Shown here: positions 34,050 through 42,981 of the stretch, one piece after another
How the letters are laid out: each line of letters begins with the position of its first letter
Numbering within the stretch: position 1 is the stretch's first letter
NCBI GenBank assembly: GCA_024743115.1
Contig: JANSXC010000006.1
Span: 124,001 to 188,000, forward strand
Reading direction: 5' to 3'
Length of the DNA stretch: 64,000 bases
DNA from: a bacterium
GTDB lineage: Bacteria > Planctomycetota > UBA1135 > UBA2386
Made by a program: the position numbers and the translations under genes
The notes under the pieces: generated by a model
Seen by the model: the letters and a program-made list of their open reading frames with translations, nothing else
Told to the model about the DNA's origin: nothing
Database searches by the model: none

Positions 34050-35450
34050 ATGATGCATCGCCTGCGTGCGCTTTCTTTCGTCCTTGCTCTCGGTTCGCTC
34101 GTCGCCACCGTGGCCGCCCAGGTCCCCGGTGGCGGCAACGTCGCCGTGAGTGGCCGCTTCGTCTACGCCCTGCACGATGGCGTGCTCTACAAGGTCGACA
34201 GCCGCAACATGCGGATCGTCGGGCACGTGAAGCTGCGGGTCGACGACCGTCGGCGCGGGGTCGCGGGTCGCGTGCGTCCGGCGCGCCGCAAGGTCGCCGT
34301 CGAAGCACCACCCGAGACCGGCGTGGAGATCGTCGAGGTTCAGGAGATGGAACCTGAAGAGGTCGTCGAGGTCGAAGAGGTCGTCGAGGAGATCATCGAC
34401 GTCGAGGAGGCGAAGAAGAGCCCGTCGTCGGTGTTCGTCGACCGTGCGCTCGAATGGCTGGTCGCACACCAGGATATCGACGGCAAGTGGGATGCCGACG
34501 GGTTCATGAAGCACGACACCGAAGGCGCCGTCACCGATGGTCCTGGCAACCCGACCAAGGACGTCGGCGTCACGGGCCTCGCGACGCTGGCGTTGCTCGG
34601 CAGTGGCAGCACGATGCGGCGCGGGCCGCACAAGCGCTCGGTCATGCTCGCGGTCAAATGGCTGAGGAGTCAACAGCACAACAACGGCCTGATCGGTTCC
34701 AATGCGGCCCACGACTTCATCTACAGCCACTGCATCGCGACGTTTGCGCTGTCGGAGGCGTACGGCTTGTCGCGCTACAAGCTTCTGCGCCCGACGGTTC
34801 AGAAGGCGATCAACTACCTGGAGTCGCACCGCAACCCGTACTCCGTGTGGCGCTACCAGCCGCGCGACAACGACAACGACACGTCGGTGACGACCTGGGC
34901 TCTGATGGCCTACGCGTCGGGTCAGAGCTTCGGCCTGGACGTCAACGGCAATGCGATGCAGCTCGTCGGGGCGTGGTATGACCAGATCACCGACGTGAAT
35001 GGTCGGGCCGGCTACACGCGTCGCGGCGAGGCGAGTGCGCGCAAGCCTGGCGATCACATGACTCGCTTCCCACCGAAGAACGGTGAGGCGATGACCGCGG
35101 CGGCGCTCGTCGGCCGCTTCCTGCTGGACCAGTCGCCGAAGCAGCACCCGGTCATGCTCAAGTCGGCGGGTCTCATCGGCGCCAAGGCGCCGCGGTGGCA
35201 GGACGGTCACATCGATCCCTACTACTGGTGGTTCGGGACCCAGGCCATGTATCGGATCGGGGGGCGCCACTGGCAGAACTGGGCCAAGGCCCTGAAGCAG
35301 GTCGGGAAGGCGCAGCGGCGGGACGACAACTTTACCGGCTCGTGGGATCCGGTCGGCGTCTGGGATATGGACGGCGGCCGAGTCTACTCGACCGCGATGT
35401 ATGCGCTCGCGCTGCAGGTCCACGCCCGCGCCATGCAGTTGGTGCGCTGA
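34050..35450 (+). CDS. Exported terpenoid-cyclase-like alpha/alpha-toroid protein
   Basis: 466 residues from ATG at 34050 (or the next ATG), with GAGGT upstream and signal peptide MMHRLRALSFVLALGSLVAT to AAQ. Residues about 25-60 give a short beta segment (RFVYALHDGVLYKVDSRNMR). Then comes a strongly acidic Val/Glu repeat (EVVEVEEVVEEIIDVEEAKK), a probable linker. The rest is a toroid with prenyltransferase/squalene-oxidase-type repeats: VDRALEWLVAHQDIDGKWDA, VGVTGLATLALLGSGS, AVKWLRSQQHNNGLIG, TVQKAINYLESHRNPYSVWR, SVTTWALMAYASGQ and VGVWDMDGGRVYSTAMYALA. No DxDD or DxDDTA catalytic motif is visible, so cyclase activity is unlikely; a binding or structural role in the envelope fits better. 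Confidence 0.8.
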   Translation: MMHRLRALSFVLALGSLVATVAAQVPGGGNVAVSGRFVYALHDGVLYKVDSRNMRIVGHVKLRVDDRRRGVAGRVRPARRKVAVEAPPETGVEIVEVQEMEPEEVVEVEEVVEEIIDVEEAKKSPSSVFVDRALEWLVAHQDIDGKWDADGFMKHDTEGAVTDGPGNPTKDVGVTGLATLALLGSGSTMRRGPHKRSVMLAVKWLRSQQHNNGLIGSNAAHDFIYSHCIATFALSEAYGLSRYKLLRPTVQKAINYLESHRNPYSVWRYQPRDNDNDTSVTTWALMAYASGQSFGLDVNGNAMQLVGAWYDQITDVNGRAGYTRRGEASARKPGDHMTRFPPKNGEAMTAAALVGRFLLDQSPKQHPVMLKSAGLIGAKAPRWQDGHIDPYYWWFGTQAMYRIGGRHWQNWAKALKQVGKAQRRDDNFTGSWDPVGVWDMDGGRVYSTAMYALALQVHARAMQLVR

Positions 35451-35529
35451 CGCGCGACGAGTTTCGCCGTTCGGGGCTGTTTCTTCGGCCCCTCGTTGGT
35501 GACGATCACGGCCCAGCCACGGAGACCTG

Positions 35530-36843
35530 ATGTCCGGCACCAACGACCTGAACGACCGCGATCTCTTCCAACGTTCTCTCGACCGCGTGCGGCATGCCGC
35601 GAGTCATGCCCACATCGACCCCGAGACGCTCGTGCGCCTGTCGCTGCCGCGGCGCGTGCTCGAAGTCGCGATCCCCGTTCGAATGGACGATGGTTCGCTA
35701 AAGGTCTTTCGCGGCTACCGCGTCCAGTACGACGACTCGCGCGGACCGTTCAAGGGCGGCATCCGGTTTCATCCCAGCGTCGACCTCGCGGAGGTCAAAT
35801 CGCTGGCGTTGTGGATGGCGCTGAAGTGCGCGGTGGTCGACATCCCGTTCGGCGGCGGCAAGGGCGGTGTCGAGGTCGACCCGCGTGACCTGTCCCACGC
35901 GGAGGTCGAGCGGCTCGCGCGCGGTTACGTGCGCGCGATCGCCGACGTGATCGGCGTCGATCGGGACGTGCCGGCGCCCGATGTCTACACGAACGCCCGC
36001 ACGATGGCCTGGATGGCCGACGAGTACTCGACACTGATGCGGCGGCTCGAGCCCGGCGTCATCACCGGCAAGCCGGTTGGTCGCGGCGGCAGCCTGGGTC
36101 GTGACGACGCGACCGCTCGTGGCGGCTACTACGTGCTCGAGGAGATCGGCCGGCAGCGCAACTGGCAGCCGGCCGAGATCCGGGTCGCGATCCAGGGATT
36201 CGGCAACGCCGGGCAGCATGCGGCGCGGCTACTGCATGCGGACGGCTATCGCGTGGTCGCGGTCAGCGACTCGCGGGGTGGAGTGTACGTCCCCGAGGGG
36301 CTCGACGTGCCGGCGATGATTGCTCACAAGCGCGACCAGCGGGCGTTGCCTGCGGTCGGCACCGCGATCACGAACGAGGAACTCCTCGCGCTCGACGTCG
36401 ACGTCCTGGTACCGGCGGCGCTCGAGGACCAACTCACGGCGGCCAACGCTGCGGACGTGAAGGCTGCGGTGGTGGTCGAACTCGCGAACGGACCGACGAC
36501 GGCCGAGGCGGATCGGATCCTGCACGGCAAGGGCACGCTCGTGGTGCCTGACGTCCTCGCCAACGCGGGTGGCGTGACGGTCAGTTGGTTCGAGTGGCTG
36601 CAGAACCGTTCCGGCTCCTACTGGGTGCTCGACGAAGTGCACGACAAGCTGCGGGCGACGATGCGGCAGCAGTTCGAGATCGTCCACGCGCGAATGACGG
36701 CGGACGATATCCCCATGCGTGACGCTGCCTACGCGGTCGCACTCGAGCGACTCGGTGCGGCGCTCACGGCAGGTGGTACGGCGGCGGACTTTCAGCCGCG
36801 GCAGGCGGAGCGGCAGCGCGTCGCGGCCGGCGCCAAGGGCTGA
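35530..36843 (+). CDS. gdhA: Glutamate dehydrogenase (Glu/Leu/Phe/Val dehydrogenase family)
   Basis: 437 residues, full length, ATG at 35530 with GGAGA six bases upstream. It interconverts glutamate and 2-oxoglutarate plus ammonia with NAD(P). The substrate-side lysine motifs are seen in RGPFKGGIRFHPSV, LALWMALKCAVVDIPFGGGK and KGGV, and the catalytic Asp lies in VPAPDVYTNARTMAWM. The nucleotide-binding domain shows VAIQGFGNAGQHAARLL (GxGxxG type) and later VPAALEDQLTAANA and ELANGPTTAEAD, all typical. Substrate preference for glutamate is inferred from overall similarity; leucine or other branched-chain forms are not excluded. Stands alone as a single gene. Confidence 0.93.
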   Translation: MSGTNDLNDRDLFQRSLDRVRHAASHAHIDPETLVRLSLPRRVLEVAIPVRMDDGSLKVFRGYRVQYDDSRGPFKGGIRFHPSVDLAEVKSLALWMALKCAVVDIPFGGGKGGVEVDPRDLSHAEVERLARGYVRAIADVIGVDRDVPAPDVYTNARTMAWMADEYSTLMRRLEPGVITGKPVGRGGSLGRDDATARGGYYVLEEIGRQRNWQPAEIRVAIQGFGNAGQHAARLLHADGYRVVAVSDSRGGVYVPEGLDVPAMIAHKRDQRALPAVGTAITNEELLALDVDVLVPAALEDQLTAANAADVKAAVVVELANGPTTAEADRILHGKGTLVVPDVLANAGGVTVSWFEWLQNRSGSYWVLDEVHDKLRATMRQQFEIVHARMTADDIPMRDAAYAVALERLGAALTAGGTAADFQPRQAERQRVAAGAKG

Positions 36844-36850
36844 CGGCCCA

Positions 36851-36875
36851 CCCTCCCAGCCGGCGAGGCGGAGGG
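36851..36875. terminator. Short hairpin between convergent genes
   Basis: CCCTCC (36851-36856) pairs with GGAGGG (36870-36875) around a GC-rich loop, between the gdhA stop and the opposing DinB-like gene. Confidence 0.4.
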
Positions 36876-37385
36876 CTAGCGGCTGTCCTTCTTGACTTTG
36901 GCGGTCAGCCGCTTGAGCAGGTTGATTTGGCCCGCGTGGTAGAGATCGTGCGAAGCGGCGCCGAGCACGTAGTCGAGCACACGCCACGAACCGTGCTTGC
37001 GATCGAGTCGCTGCGGTTCGAGAGCGGCAACGACGGCGCGGAGTCGTTCGTGCTCCGCGTCGAGCAGCGCAATGTCCTCGCGCCAACCACGGTGATCGCA
37101 CGTCGCGGGTAGCGCCGGGAAGTCGGCGGGACCGCGGGCGAACGAGCCGCGCCGTTCTCCGGTGAGACGGCGGCGCACCGTGTACTTCCAGTACGCGGCG
37201 TGCAGGACTAGCTGCCAGATGGAGTCTTGCGTTCCGGTCGGGCGCTGGGCGGCGCGCTTGGCAGTGACGCCCCGCAACGTTCCCCGCAGTGCGGTGCCGT
37301 GCCAGGACGGTCCGCGGTACGCGCGGTCGAGTTGATCGCGCAACATCGTGATCCGGGGATCGCTGCCGCGTGGGCCGGTGGGCAT
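36876..37385 (-). CDS. DinB-like (DUF1569/DinB superfamily) protein
   Basis: 169 residues. The four-helix DinB fold is suggested by LRDQLDRAYRGPSWHGTALR, DSIWQLVLHAAYWKYTVRRR, LLDAEHERLRAVVAALEPQR and YVLGAASHDLYHAGQINLLK. The three metal-site histidines are in WQLVLHAAYW and ASHDLYHAGQ. Members include thiol-dependent metalloenzymes (for example bacillithiol or mycothiol transferases), but the substrate cannot be told here. A second, separate member of the superfamily lies at 42462. TATCGT lies 7 bases upstream of the start. Confidence 0.82.
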   Translation of the reverse strand: MPTGPRGSDPRITMLRDQLDRAYRGPSWHGTALRGTLRGVTAKRAAQRPTGTQDSIWQLVLHAAYWKYTVRRRLTGERRGSFARGPADFPALPATCDHRGWREDIALLDAEHERLRAVVAALEPQRLDRKHGSWRVLDYVLGAASHDLYHAGQINLLKRLTAKVKKDSR

Positions 37386-37392
37386 GTTCGCT

Positions 37393-37398
37393 ACGATA
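37393..37398 (-). promoter_or_regulatory. TATCGT -10-like hexamer of the DinB-like gene
   Basis: Minus-strand TATCGT ends 7 bases before the ATG at 37385; no Shine-Dalgarno sequence. Confidence 0.45.
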
Positions 37399-37429
37399 GC
37401 CGGTCCGGGTTGACCAGCGACGCGCGCGC

Positions 37430-37837
37430 TCAGTCGACCGTTGGCACGCGGTCGGGGTTGCTGCGATGCTCGCCCTCGGGTGTCGGCTCGGCTGGGGTGG
37501 ACTCGGACTCGTCGTCCTCGGCCGGGGGGGTCATGCGACTCGCGAGGCGGTCGAGGCGACTCTTTGCGAGACCCAGCATCTGCATGCCGCTGCCCGAATC
37601 GCCCTGCGACAGGGACTCGTCGGCGGTGCGCAGCGTGACGACGATGCGTTCGACTTCCTGGATGAGGTCGTCCGGCGGGTCTTCGGGCAGGTTGAGCAGG
37701 ACGACGTCGAGGTCGGCCATCATGGCCATGACGCGTTCGCGGGCGCTCGCGGCACTCGTGTGCCGGCGCCCGTCAATCATGCGCAGGACGACCCGAGCCG
37801 TATGCGCGTCACGTCGCGTTGTCGAACTCTTGCTCAC
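37430..37837 (-). CDS. Hypothetical helical protein
   Basis: 135 residues. The GTG at 37837 is fixed by an excellent ribosome site (AAGGAGGG, 5 bases before it); upstream in-frame codons lack one. The product is soluble and mostly helical: RVVLRMIDGRRHTSAASARE, VMAMMADLDVVLLNLPEDPP, DDLIQEVERIVVTLRTADES and MQMLGLAKSRLDRLASRM, ending in an acidic Glu/Pro-rich tail. I do not recognise the family. The layout (basic N-terminus, central helices, acidic tail) could suit a small nucleoid or regulatory protein, but there is no direct evidence. It is divergent from the Arg-rich repeat protein at 38028. Confidence 0.65.
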   Translation of the reverse strand: MSKSSTTRRDAHTARVVLRMIDGRRHTSAASARERVMAMMADLDVVLLNLPEDPPDDLIQEVERIVVTLRTADESLSQGDSGSGMQMLGLAKSRLDRLASRMTPPAEDDESESTPAEPTPEGEHRSNPDRVPTVD

Positions 37838-37889
37838 ATGGCCCTCCTTCAGGCCGTGTCCTTCTTCGGCTCCCGGGGCGCGGCGCCTT

Positions 37890-37908
37890 GATGGGATCGT
37901 CTCCCATC
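37890..37908. other. Hairpin in the divergent intergenic region
   Basis: GATGGGA / TCCCATC, 7-bp stem with 5-base loop TCGTC, in the 190-bp gap between divergent genes. It could be an operator or a leader hairpin of the gene at 38028. No gene is seen in the gap. Confidence 0.35.
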
Positions 37909-38027
37909 GGGATCGGGAAACCACCGAGTCGCGTTCTGCAACTCCGTTCGCGTGCGGATTCCGGTTGCTCGGGATGTTGGCCGAAACACTGGTGTTCGTG
38001 ACCCGATTTCGAACAAGGACGCACACC

Positions 38028-38882
38028 ATGAATCATCGAACTCTCGTCTGCGCGCTCGTTGGCGCGCTTTTCACGGTCGGTATCTCGGCGCAGCAAGGGC
38101 AACAGCAGAAAGAGCGGCGCGAGCGCGTGACGAACGGGCAGCAGAAGCGCGCCAAGGTTCGGCCGGCTCCCAAGCCCGCGGGGGAACAGCGGGCGGGTCG
38201 CAGCGCCGGCAGAAGCGGCGGCCAGAGCTCCACCAAGACTGGAGTCCGTCGCGCCGGTGCCGAACAGGGTTCCGCGCAGCGGCGCGCGACGATGCGCCGC
38301 TTCCTGGAACGGCACCCCGGCCTGCGGCAGAAGCTCGAGCGTGCCGTCGATCGTGACGGCGATGGCAAGCTGTCGCTCGCGGAACGCGAGTCGTTGCGTC
38401 GGCTCGTCCAGCAGGAGATGGCGCAGGTGATCGAGGATCGCCGCGAGGACCGGCAGGACCGGCGTGAGGACCGGCGTGAGGATCGCAAGGAGCGCCGCGA
38501 AACCGTTCGTGAGAACGTGGAAGGCCGCATCGAGGGCCGCCGTGAGCGCCGCTCGGATCGCCGCGATGCCAGGCAGGAACGTCGCGAGGACGTTCGGGAG
38601 AACGTGAAGGAGCGCGTCGAGGACCGCCGTGAGCGCCGTTCAGATCGCCGGGATACGCGCCAGGAACGGCGCGAGGACGTGCGGGAGAACGTGAAGGGCA
38701 GGGTCGAGAGCCGCCGCGAGCGCCGTTCGGACCGCCGCGAGAACGTTCGGGGTCGCGTTCAGGAGCGCAGTGGCGCGGGCAAGGTCCAGAAGTCCCGGGA
38801 GCAGTCGCGCAGCAAGGCCCGTCAGAAGACGCGTCAGCAGATCCGCCAGAAGGGGCGCCAGAGTCGCAAGCGTCGCGACTGA
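38028..38882 (+). CDS. Exported Arg-rich charged-repeat protein with EF-hand
   Basis: 284 residues from ATG at 38028 (AAGGA about 9 bases upstream) with signal peptide TLVCALVGALFTVGISAQ. A single EF-hand loop DRDGDGKLSLAE occurs at about 108-119, with helix LERHPGLRQKLERAV before it. The rest is extremely basic and charged: EDRREDRQDRREDRREDRKE, then two exact-length 29-residue units beginning RRERRSDRRDARQERREDVR and RRERRSDRRDTRQERREDVR, and a third partial one. These should make a long single alpha-helix or coiled coil of alternating Arg and Glu/Asp. The Lys/Arg-rich end (KARQKTRQQIRQKGRQSRKR) could bind polyanions such as envelope polymers, DNA or RNA. Family unknown beyond the EF-hand. 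Confidence 0.78.
   Translation: MNHRTLVCALVGALFTVGISAQQGQQQKERRERVTNGQQKRAKVRPAPKPAGEQRAGRSAGRSGGQSSTKTGVRRAGAEQGSAQRRATMRRFLERHPGLRQKLERAVDRDGDGKLSLAERESLRRLVQQEMAQVIEDRREDRQDRREDRREDRKERRETVRENVEGRIEGRRERRSDRRDARQERREDVRENVKERVEDRRERRSDRRDTRQERREDVRENVKGRVESRRERRSDRRENVRGRVQERSGAGKVQKSREQSRSKARQKTRQQIRQKGRQSRKRRD
38538..38711 (+). repeat. Two 87-bp tandem coding repeats
   Basis: Units 38538-38624 and 38625-38711 encode near-identical 29-residue blocks (RRERRSD...RENVK). A degenerate third copy continues to about 38768 and shorter copies precede them. The unit length is a multiple of three, so gain or loss keeps the frame. Confidence 0.8.
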
Positions 38883-38912
38883 CCCTGTTCTCGGCGGCGC
38901 GCGCCCGCGATC

Positions 38913-39908
38913 ATGAGCGGGATGCGCCAGGTCGAGAACCCGCCGAATCCGTGGCAGTCGGCGCACGTCGAATGGCTCGGGCCCGCGCCCGAGCTGGCAC
39001 TCGAGGTCTATGAGGAGGACGCGCGAACGTTTGTCGCGTCGAACGACAGCCCGGACATCCCGTTCCGCTGGTCACTCAATCCGTATCGCGGCTGCTTTCA
39101 CGGTTGTGCCTACTGCTATGCACGGCCGACGCACCAGTACCTCGGCTTCGGGGCCGGCACCGACTTCGAGCGTCGCATCGTCGTCAAGCGCAACGCGCCC
39201 GAACTGCTGCGCCGGCATCTGCGTAAGCCGTCATGGCGTGGTGAGAACCTCGTGTTCTCCGGCGTGACGGATTGCTATCAGCCGATCGAAGCGAGCTACG
39301 GTTTGACGCGGCGTTGTCTCGAGGTGTGCGCCGAGTTCCGGCAGCCGGTCGGGATCATCACGAAGGGGGCGCTCGTCGAGCGCGACGTCGACGTTCTCGG
39401 CGAGCTGGCACAGCACGGCGCGGCAACGGTGTACGTCAGCGTGCCGTTTGCCGACGAAGGTGATGCGCGCCGCATCGAGCCGTATGCGGGCTCGCCCGCG
39501 CGCCGATTCGCTGCGCTTGCGAGGCTCGCGGACGCGGGTGTGCCGACCGGCGTGTCGGTCTCGCCGCTGATCCCGGGACTGAACGATCATCAGGTGCCCG
39601 AGATCCTGGCACGAGCTGCCGATGCCGGCGCACGCTACGCGTTTCACATCTGGCTGCGGGTCCCCGCGGAGGTCGAGCCCGTGTTCCACGAGCGGCTGCG
39701 GAGCGCGTTTCCGGAGCGAGCCGACAAGGTGATGTCGCTGTTGGCGCAGACGCGCGGCGGTGCGGCCCGGGGCGGGGACAACGCCACGTTCCATCGGCGC
39801 ATGCGTGGCGTCGGGCCGCGCTACCAGTTGATCCAGGATTTGTTCGAGCAGCGCGCGCGGAGTCTCGGTCTGCAGATTCGGCCCGAAGCCCCCACGGCGG
39901 AACGGTGA
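38913..39908 (+). CDS. PA0069-family radical SAM protein
   Basis: 331 residues. The [4Fe-4S]/SAM motif is CFHGCAYCYA (C61, C65, C68) preceded by FRWSLNPYRG, the exact pattern of the PA0069/Rv2578c-like radical SAM group. NLVFSGVTDCYQPIEASYGL and VGIITKGALVERDVDVL follow the SPL-type (spore photoproduct lyase-related) layout. Substrate not known; a role in DNA photoproduct or other base chemistry is only a family analogy. It is followed after 56 bases by rlmH, probably co-transcribed. Confidence 0.9.
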   Translation: MSGMRQVENPPNPWQSAHVEWLGPAPELALEVYEEDARTFVASNDSPDIPFRWSLNPYRGCFHGCAYCYARPTHQYLGFGAGTDFERRIVVKRNAPELLRRHLRKPSWRGENLVFSGVTDCYQPIEASYGLTRRCLEVCAEFRQPVGIITKGALVERDVDVLGELAQHGAATVYVSVPFADEGDARRIEPYAGSPARRFAALARLADAGVPTGVSVSPLIPGLNDHQVPEILARAADAGARYAFHIWLRVPAEVEPVFHERLRSAFPERADKVMSLLAQTRGGAARGGDNATFHRRMRGVGPRYQLIQDLFEQRARSLGLQIRPEAPTAER

Positions 39909-39964
39909 CCGTTCCGCCGACCGGGACAGCAGCAGACGTTGTTCGGCGGCGATGGAGATGGGCG

Positions 39965-40444
39965 ATGAAGGTGCGACTGTTGACGCTGTCGCAGCGCCAG
40001 CCGGATTGGGTGGCGCAGGGTGAGCGCGAATACTCCCGCCGGTTGCCGCGCGAGTGGGGCTTCGAGGTGCTGGAACTCAAGCCGGCTGCGCGCAGCAAAG
40101 GCACGTCGGCCGAACGTGTGAAGGAGGTCGAGGCCGAGCGCGTGCAGGCGACGCTGGCACGTTACTCACGACGGCCGTTGCTCATCGCACTTGACGAACG
40201 TGGTTCGAGTTGGTCGACGACGAAGCTCGCGGATCGACTCGGCGATTGGCAAGGCTCGGGCCGGGACGTCGTGCTGTTGATCGGCGGCGCGGATGGCCTC
40301 GCGAAGGATCTGCTCACGGCCGCCGACGAACGCTGGTCGCTGTCGCCGCTGACCTTGCCCCACGGGCTCGTCCGGATCGTCGTCGTCGAGCAGCTCTACC
40401 GCGCCGTGACGATCCGTACGGGACATCCCTATCACCGTTCGTGA
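39965..40444 (+). CDS. rlmH: 23S rRNA pseudouridine-1915 N3-methyltransferase
   Basis: 159 residues, typical RlmH length, ATG at 39965 with GGAG upstream. It methylates the N3 of pseudouridine 1915 in helix 69 of 23S rRNA using SAM. The SPOUT-knot signatures are all present: KVRLLTLSQRQPDWVAQGER at the start, LLIALDERGSSWSTTKLADR, LLIGGADGLAKDLLTAADER (SAM site) and LPHGLVRIVVVEQLYRAVTI followed by GHPYHR at the end. A longer frame from 39905 lacks similarity and is rejected. Confidence 0.96.
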   Translation: MKVRLLTLSQRQPDWVAQGEREYSRRLPREWGFEVLELKPAARSKGTSAERVKEVEAERVQATLARYSRRPLLIALDERGSSWSTTKLADRLGDWQGSGRDVVLLIGGADGLAKDLLTAADERWSLSPLTLPHGLVRIVVVEQLYRAVTIRTGHPYHRS

Positions 40445-40528
40445 CGGCGGTGTCGGCGTGCCGGTTCGCGGCCGTCAGCCAACCGTGCCATTGTCCGTTG
40501 CGATGCCGGCCGCGGATTTTCGCGTCGG

Positions 40529-42421
40529 GTGCCGAAGAAGCCGGTGCCCAGGATGGAATCACGACCCGACAGCGAGGGGGTCGCGCCCACGGTCGCCGAA
40601 GAACACAGCGGCCTGCAGCGCGCTCTGCGGATCAGCTACGCCACGGCGATTGCCGGGTTCGTGCTCGTCGCGATTACGCCGTACGCGATGGTCCTGTTGA
40701 TTCCGATCACGATCTACCTGGGTCTGGCGGTGCGTACGAAGGCGTTGGCCATCGCGGCTTCGGCGCAGGCGACCGTGACGCAACACGCGGTCGAGCGCGA
40801 CGCGGCGATCGCGACTGCGGACACCAAGGCGCAGTTCCTCGCGAACATGAGCCACGAGATCCGCACGCCGATGAACGGCATCCTTGGGATGGCGGAGCTG
40901 CTCGTGCGCACGAGTCTCGATGCCGACCAGGAGCAGATGGCCTCGACGATCCAGTCGTCGGCCGACGCGCTGCTCAACGTCCTCAACGACATCCTCGACT
41001 ACAGCAAGATCGAGGCCGGCAAACTCGAGCTCGAGAGTGCCGAGTTCGACCTGTGGCAGACGGTCGACGACTGCGCGGTGCTGCTGCACACGAAGGCGGA
41101 CGAGAAGGGCGTCGAGCTGATGACGTACGTCGACCCGCGGATCCATCGCAGCCACTGCGGCGACCAGGCGCGGTTGCGCCAGATCGTTCTCAACTTCCTG
41201 AGCAACGCGGTGAAGTTCACGCTCGAGGGCGAGGTGCTGCTCGAAGCCGAGCTCATCGCGGAGGACGAGTTCACCCAGACCGTTCGCGTTGCCGTGCACG
41301 ACACGGGAGTCGGGATCAGTTCTGCCGGGCTCGAGCGGCTGTTTGCGCCGTTCTCCCAGGCCGACGCCTCGACGACGCGGCGGTTCGGCGGCACGGGGCT
41401 CGGGCTTGCGATCAGCAATCGGCTCGCCGAGCTCATGGGCGGCGACCTCACGGTCGAGAGCGCCGAAGGCAAGGGTTCGAAGTTCGCGATCACGATCTGC
41501 CTGCCGCTCGGTGACCTCAGCCATTCGCGCGCTCGCGCGGCCGACATCGATCTGTCGGGACACGCAGTGTTGATCGTCGAGGACAATGCCACGGCGCGGC
41601 GCCTGATGCTGAATCAGGTGGCGCCGACGTCGATCGGTGTCGATGTCGCGAACAACGCGATCGCGGCGATCGAGGTCCTGCGAAAGGCCGCGTCCCGCGG
41701 GCGCCCCTTCACCATGGCCATTCTCGACATGACGATGCCGGGGATCGACGGTCTGCAGCTCGCGCGCGCGATTCACGACGACCCCGCGGTGCCGCAGCTG
41801 CCCATCGCGCTCGCGAGCGCGCTCAACGAACGGCCGGACCTGCTCGAGATGGCGGCGGCCGACGTGTTCCGTTGGCTCAACAAGCCGCTGTCCGGCGGTC
41901 GATTGCTGCAGCTCGTGCACGACATGGCGAGCATCCGCGGCGCCGTTCCCGCCGAGCGGCCACTCAAGGCGGAGGGGGAATCCGTCGAACCGCCGCCGAT
42001 GATCCAGTCCGCTCACGTGCTCGTCGCGGAGGACAACGAGATCAACCGTCGCGTGCTCGCTGGCATGATGCGGAAGATCGGCTGCGAGGTGACGTTTGCG
42101 GTGGACGGACGCGAGGCGGTGCAGATCCTCGAGCATCACGAGTTCGACCTCGTGCTCATGGATTGTCAGATGCCCGAACTCGACGGTTTCGCGGCGACGC
42201 GGAGGATCCGCGCGCGCGGTGGGCGCTTCGCGACGATTCCGATCGTCGCGCTGACGGCCAACGTGATGCCCGCGGATCGGGAGGCGTGCCTCGAAGCCGG
42301 AATGAACGACTTCCTCGGCAAGCCGGTGAAGCTCGACGTGCTGCGCGCGGCGATCCATCGCTGGGTGCACGAGATCGACCAGGCCCAAATCGACTCGGCG
42401 CGACGGGAGCCCGTCGGTTGA
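40529..42421 (+). CDS. Membrane hybrid histidine kinase with two receiver domains
   Basis: 630 residues from GTG at 40529; ATG at 40553 is an alternative. Two close membrane helices lie at about 36-67 ([31 protein letters not shown]), with little outside, so the sensing is within the membrane or cytoplasmic. The HisKA box [17 protein letters not shown] holds phospho-acceptor H109. The ATPase domain has N (NFLSNAVKF), G1 (DTGVGIS) and G2 ([14 protein letters not shown]) boxes. The first receiver has acceptor Asp in [12 protein letters not shown] and a degenerate tail lacking the usual KP loop spacing. The second has [30 protein letters not shown] and [12 protein letters not shown]. No output domain is attached, so the phosphate probably passes to an Hpt protein elsewhere. 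Confidence 0.93.
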   Translation: MPKKPVPRMESRPDSEGVAPTVAEEHSGLQRALRISYATAIAGFVLVAITPYAMVLLIPITIYLGLAVRTKALAIAASAQATVTQHAVERDAAIATADTKAQFLANMSHEIRTPMNGILGMAELLVRTSLDADQEQMASTIQSSADALLNVLNDILDYSKIEAGKLELESAEFDLWQTVDDCAVLLHTKADEKGVELMTYVDPRIHRSHCGDQARLRQIVLNFLSNAVKFTLEGEVLLEAELIAEDEFTQTVRVAVHDTGVGISSAGLERLFAPFSQADASTTRRFGGTGLGLAISNRLAELMGGDLTVESAEGKGSKFAITICLPLGDLSHSRARAADIDLSGHAVLIVEDNATARRLMLNQVAPTSIGVDVANNAIAAIEVLRKAASRGRPFTMAILDMTMPGIDGLQLARAIHDDPAVPQLPIALASALNERPDLLEMAAADVFRWLNKPLSGGRLLQLVHDMASIRGAVPAERPLKAEGESVEPPPMIQSAHVLVAEDNEINRRVLAGMMRKIGCEVTFAVDGREAVQILEHHEFDLVLMDCQMPELDGFAATRRIRARGGRFATIPIVALTANVMPADREACLEAGMNDFLGKPVKLDVLRAAIHRWVHEIDQAQIDSARREPVG

Positions 42422-42459
42422 GCGCCGAGTCCGGTATGACCGCGCGGTCGCGCGGCGCT
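42421..42459. terminator. Nested hairpin between convergent genes
   Basis: Outer arms AGCGCCG (42421-42427) / CGGCGCT (42453-42459) overlap an inner stem CCGCGC / GCGCGG with GGTC loop (42440-42455). Between the kinase stop and the opposing DinB-like stop. Confidence 0.5.
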
Positions 42460-42461
42460 GA

Positions 42462-42977
42462 TCAGAGATCGTAGAACTTCAGGTCGTCGCCGGTGGCCTG
42501 TTTGGTCCACGCGTAGATCTGGCCCGCATGGCCCGAGAAGTGCTCGAGCACGTGCAGCACGGCGGATAGCCCGGTTTCCTCGAACTGTTGCTGCACGGTG
42601 CGTTCTCGCAGCCATTCCGTGGCCGGGAGGTCGTCGACGATTCGGCAGGCCTCGTCGACGACGGTAGCGAGGCGCTCGACCAGTTCGCTCCCGGTTGCGC
42701 CGCGAACGGCTGCGAACTCGGCATCGCGGTCACGGTCGTCGGCCCCTTCGCCGAATGTTGCATGAATCCACTGCCGCGTGTTGCCGGCGAGGTGCAGCAG
42801 CAGGTTGCCGACCGAGTTGCAGTTCGGTGCCGGGCGCTCCCAGACGCGGTCACCGAGGCGTTCGACGCACTGACCGATACGCGGCACATATTCGTCCTGC
42901 AGTCGACGGCGGAACTCGCGGGCAATGGCGGTGGTGACTTCGCCTACCGCGTCGTGGTCCGAGTCTGCGCCGGGCAT
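42462..42977 (-). CDS. DinB superfamily protein (DUF1572-like)
   Basis: 171 residues from ATG at 42977; upstream residues in the same frame are basic low-complexity and rejected. It shows the DUF1572/DinB layout: AIAREFRRRLQDEYVPRIGQ, NSVGNLLLHLAGNTRQWIHA, VVDEACRIVDDLPATEWLRE and LSAVLHVLEHFSGHAGQIYA. Histidines in LLHLAGN, VLEHFSGHAG form the expected three-His metal site. It is likely a metal-dependent thiol transferase-like enzyme of unknown substrate. It is followed upstream on the same strand by the DUF2304/glycosyltransferase pair, 4 bases away, so it may be the last gene of that operon. Confidence 0.85.
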   Translation of the reverse strand: MPGADSDHDAVGEVTTAIAREFRRRLQDEYVPRIGQCVERLGDRVWERPAPNCNSVGNLLLHLAGNTRQWIHATFGEGADDRDRDAEFAAVRGATGSELVERLATVVDEACRIVDDLPATEWLRERTVQQQFEETGLSAVLHVLEHFSGHAGQIYAWTKQATGDDLKFYDL

Positions 42978-42981
42978 GCGC

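Noticed and set aside
38440..38770. Repeat block as a CRISPR array
   Set aside because: Units are adjacent without unique spacers, keep one reading frame and encode a continuous repeat protein.
39905..39964. 20-residue N-terminal extension of RlmH
   Set aside because: The family begins at the MKVRLLTLS segment, and a GGAG site lies just before the ATG at 39965.
40559..42388. 609-codon open frame on the minus strand
   Set aside because: Antisense of the hybrid histidine kinase, which has all kinase and receiver motifs; the antisense product is low-complexity.
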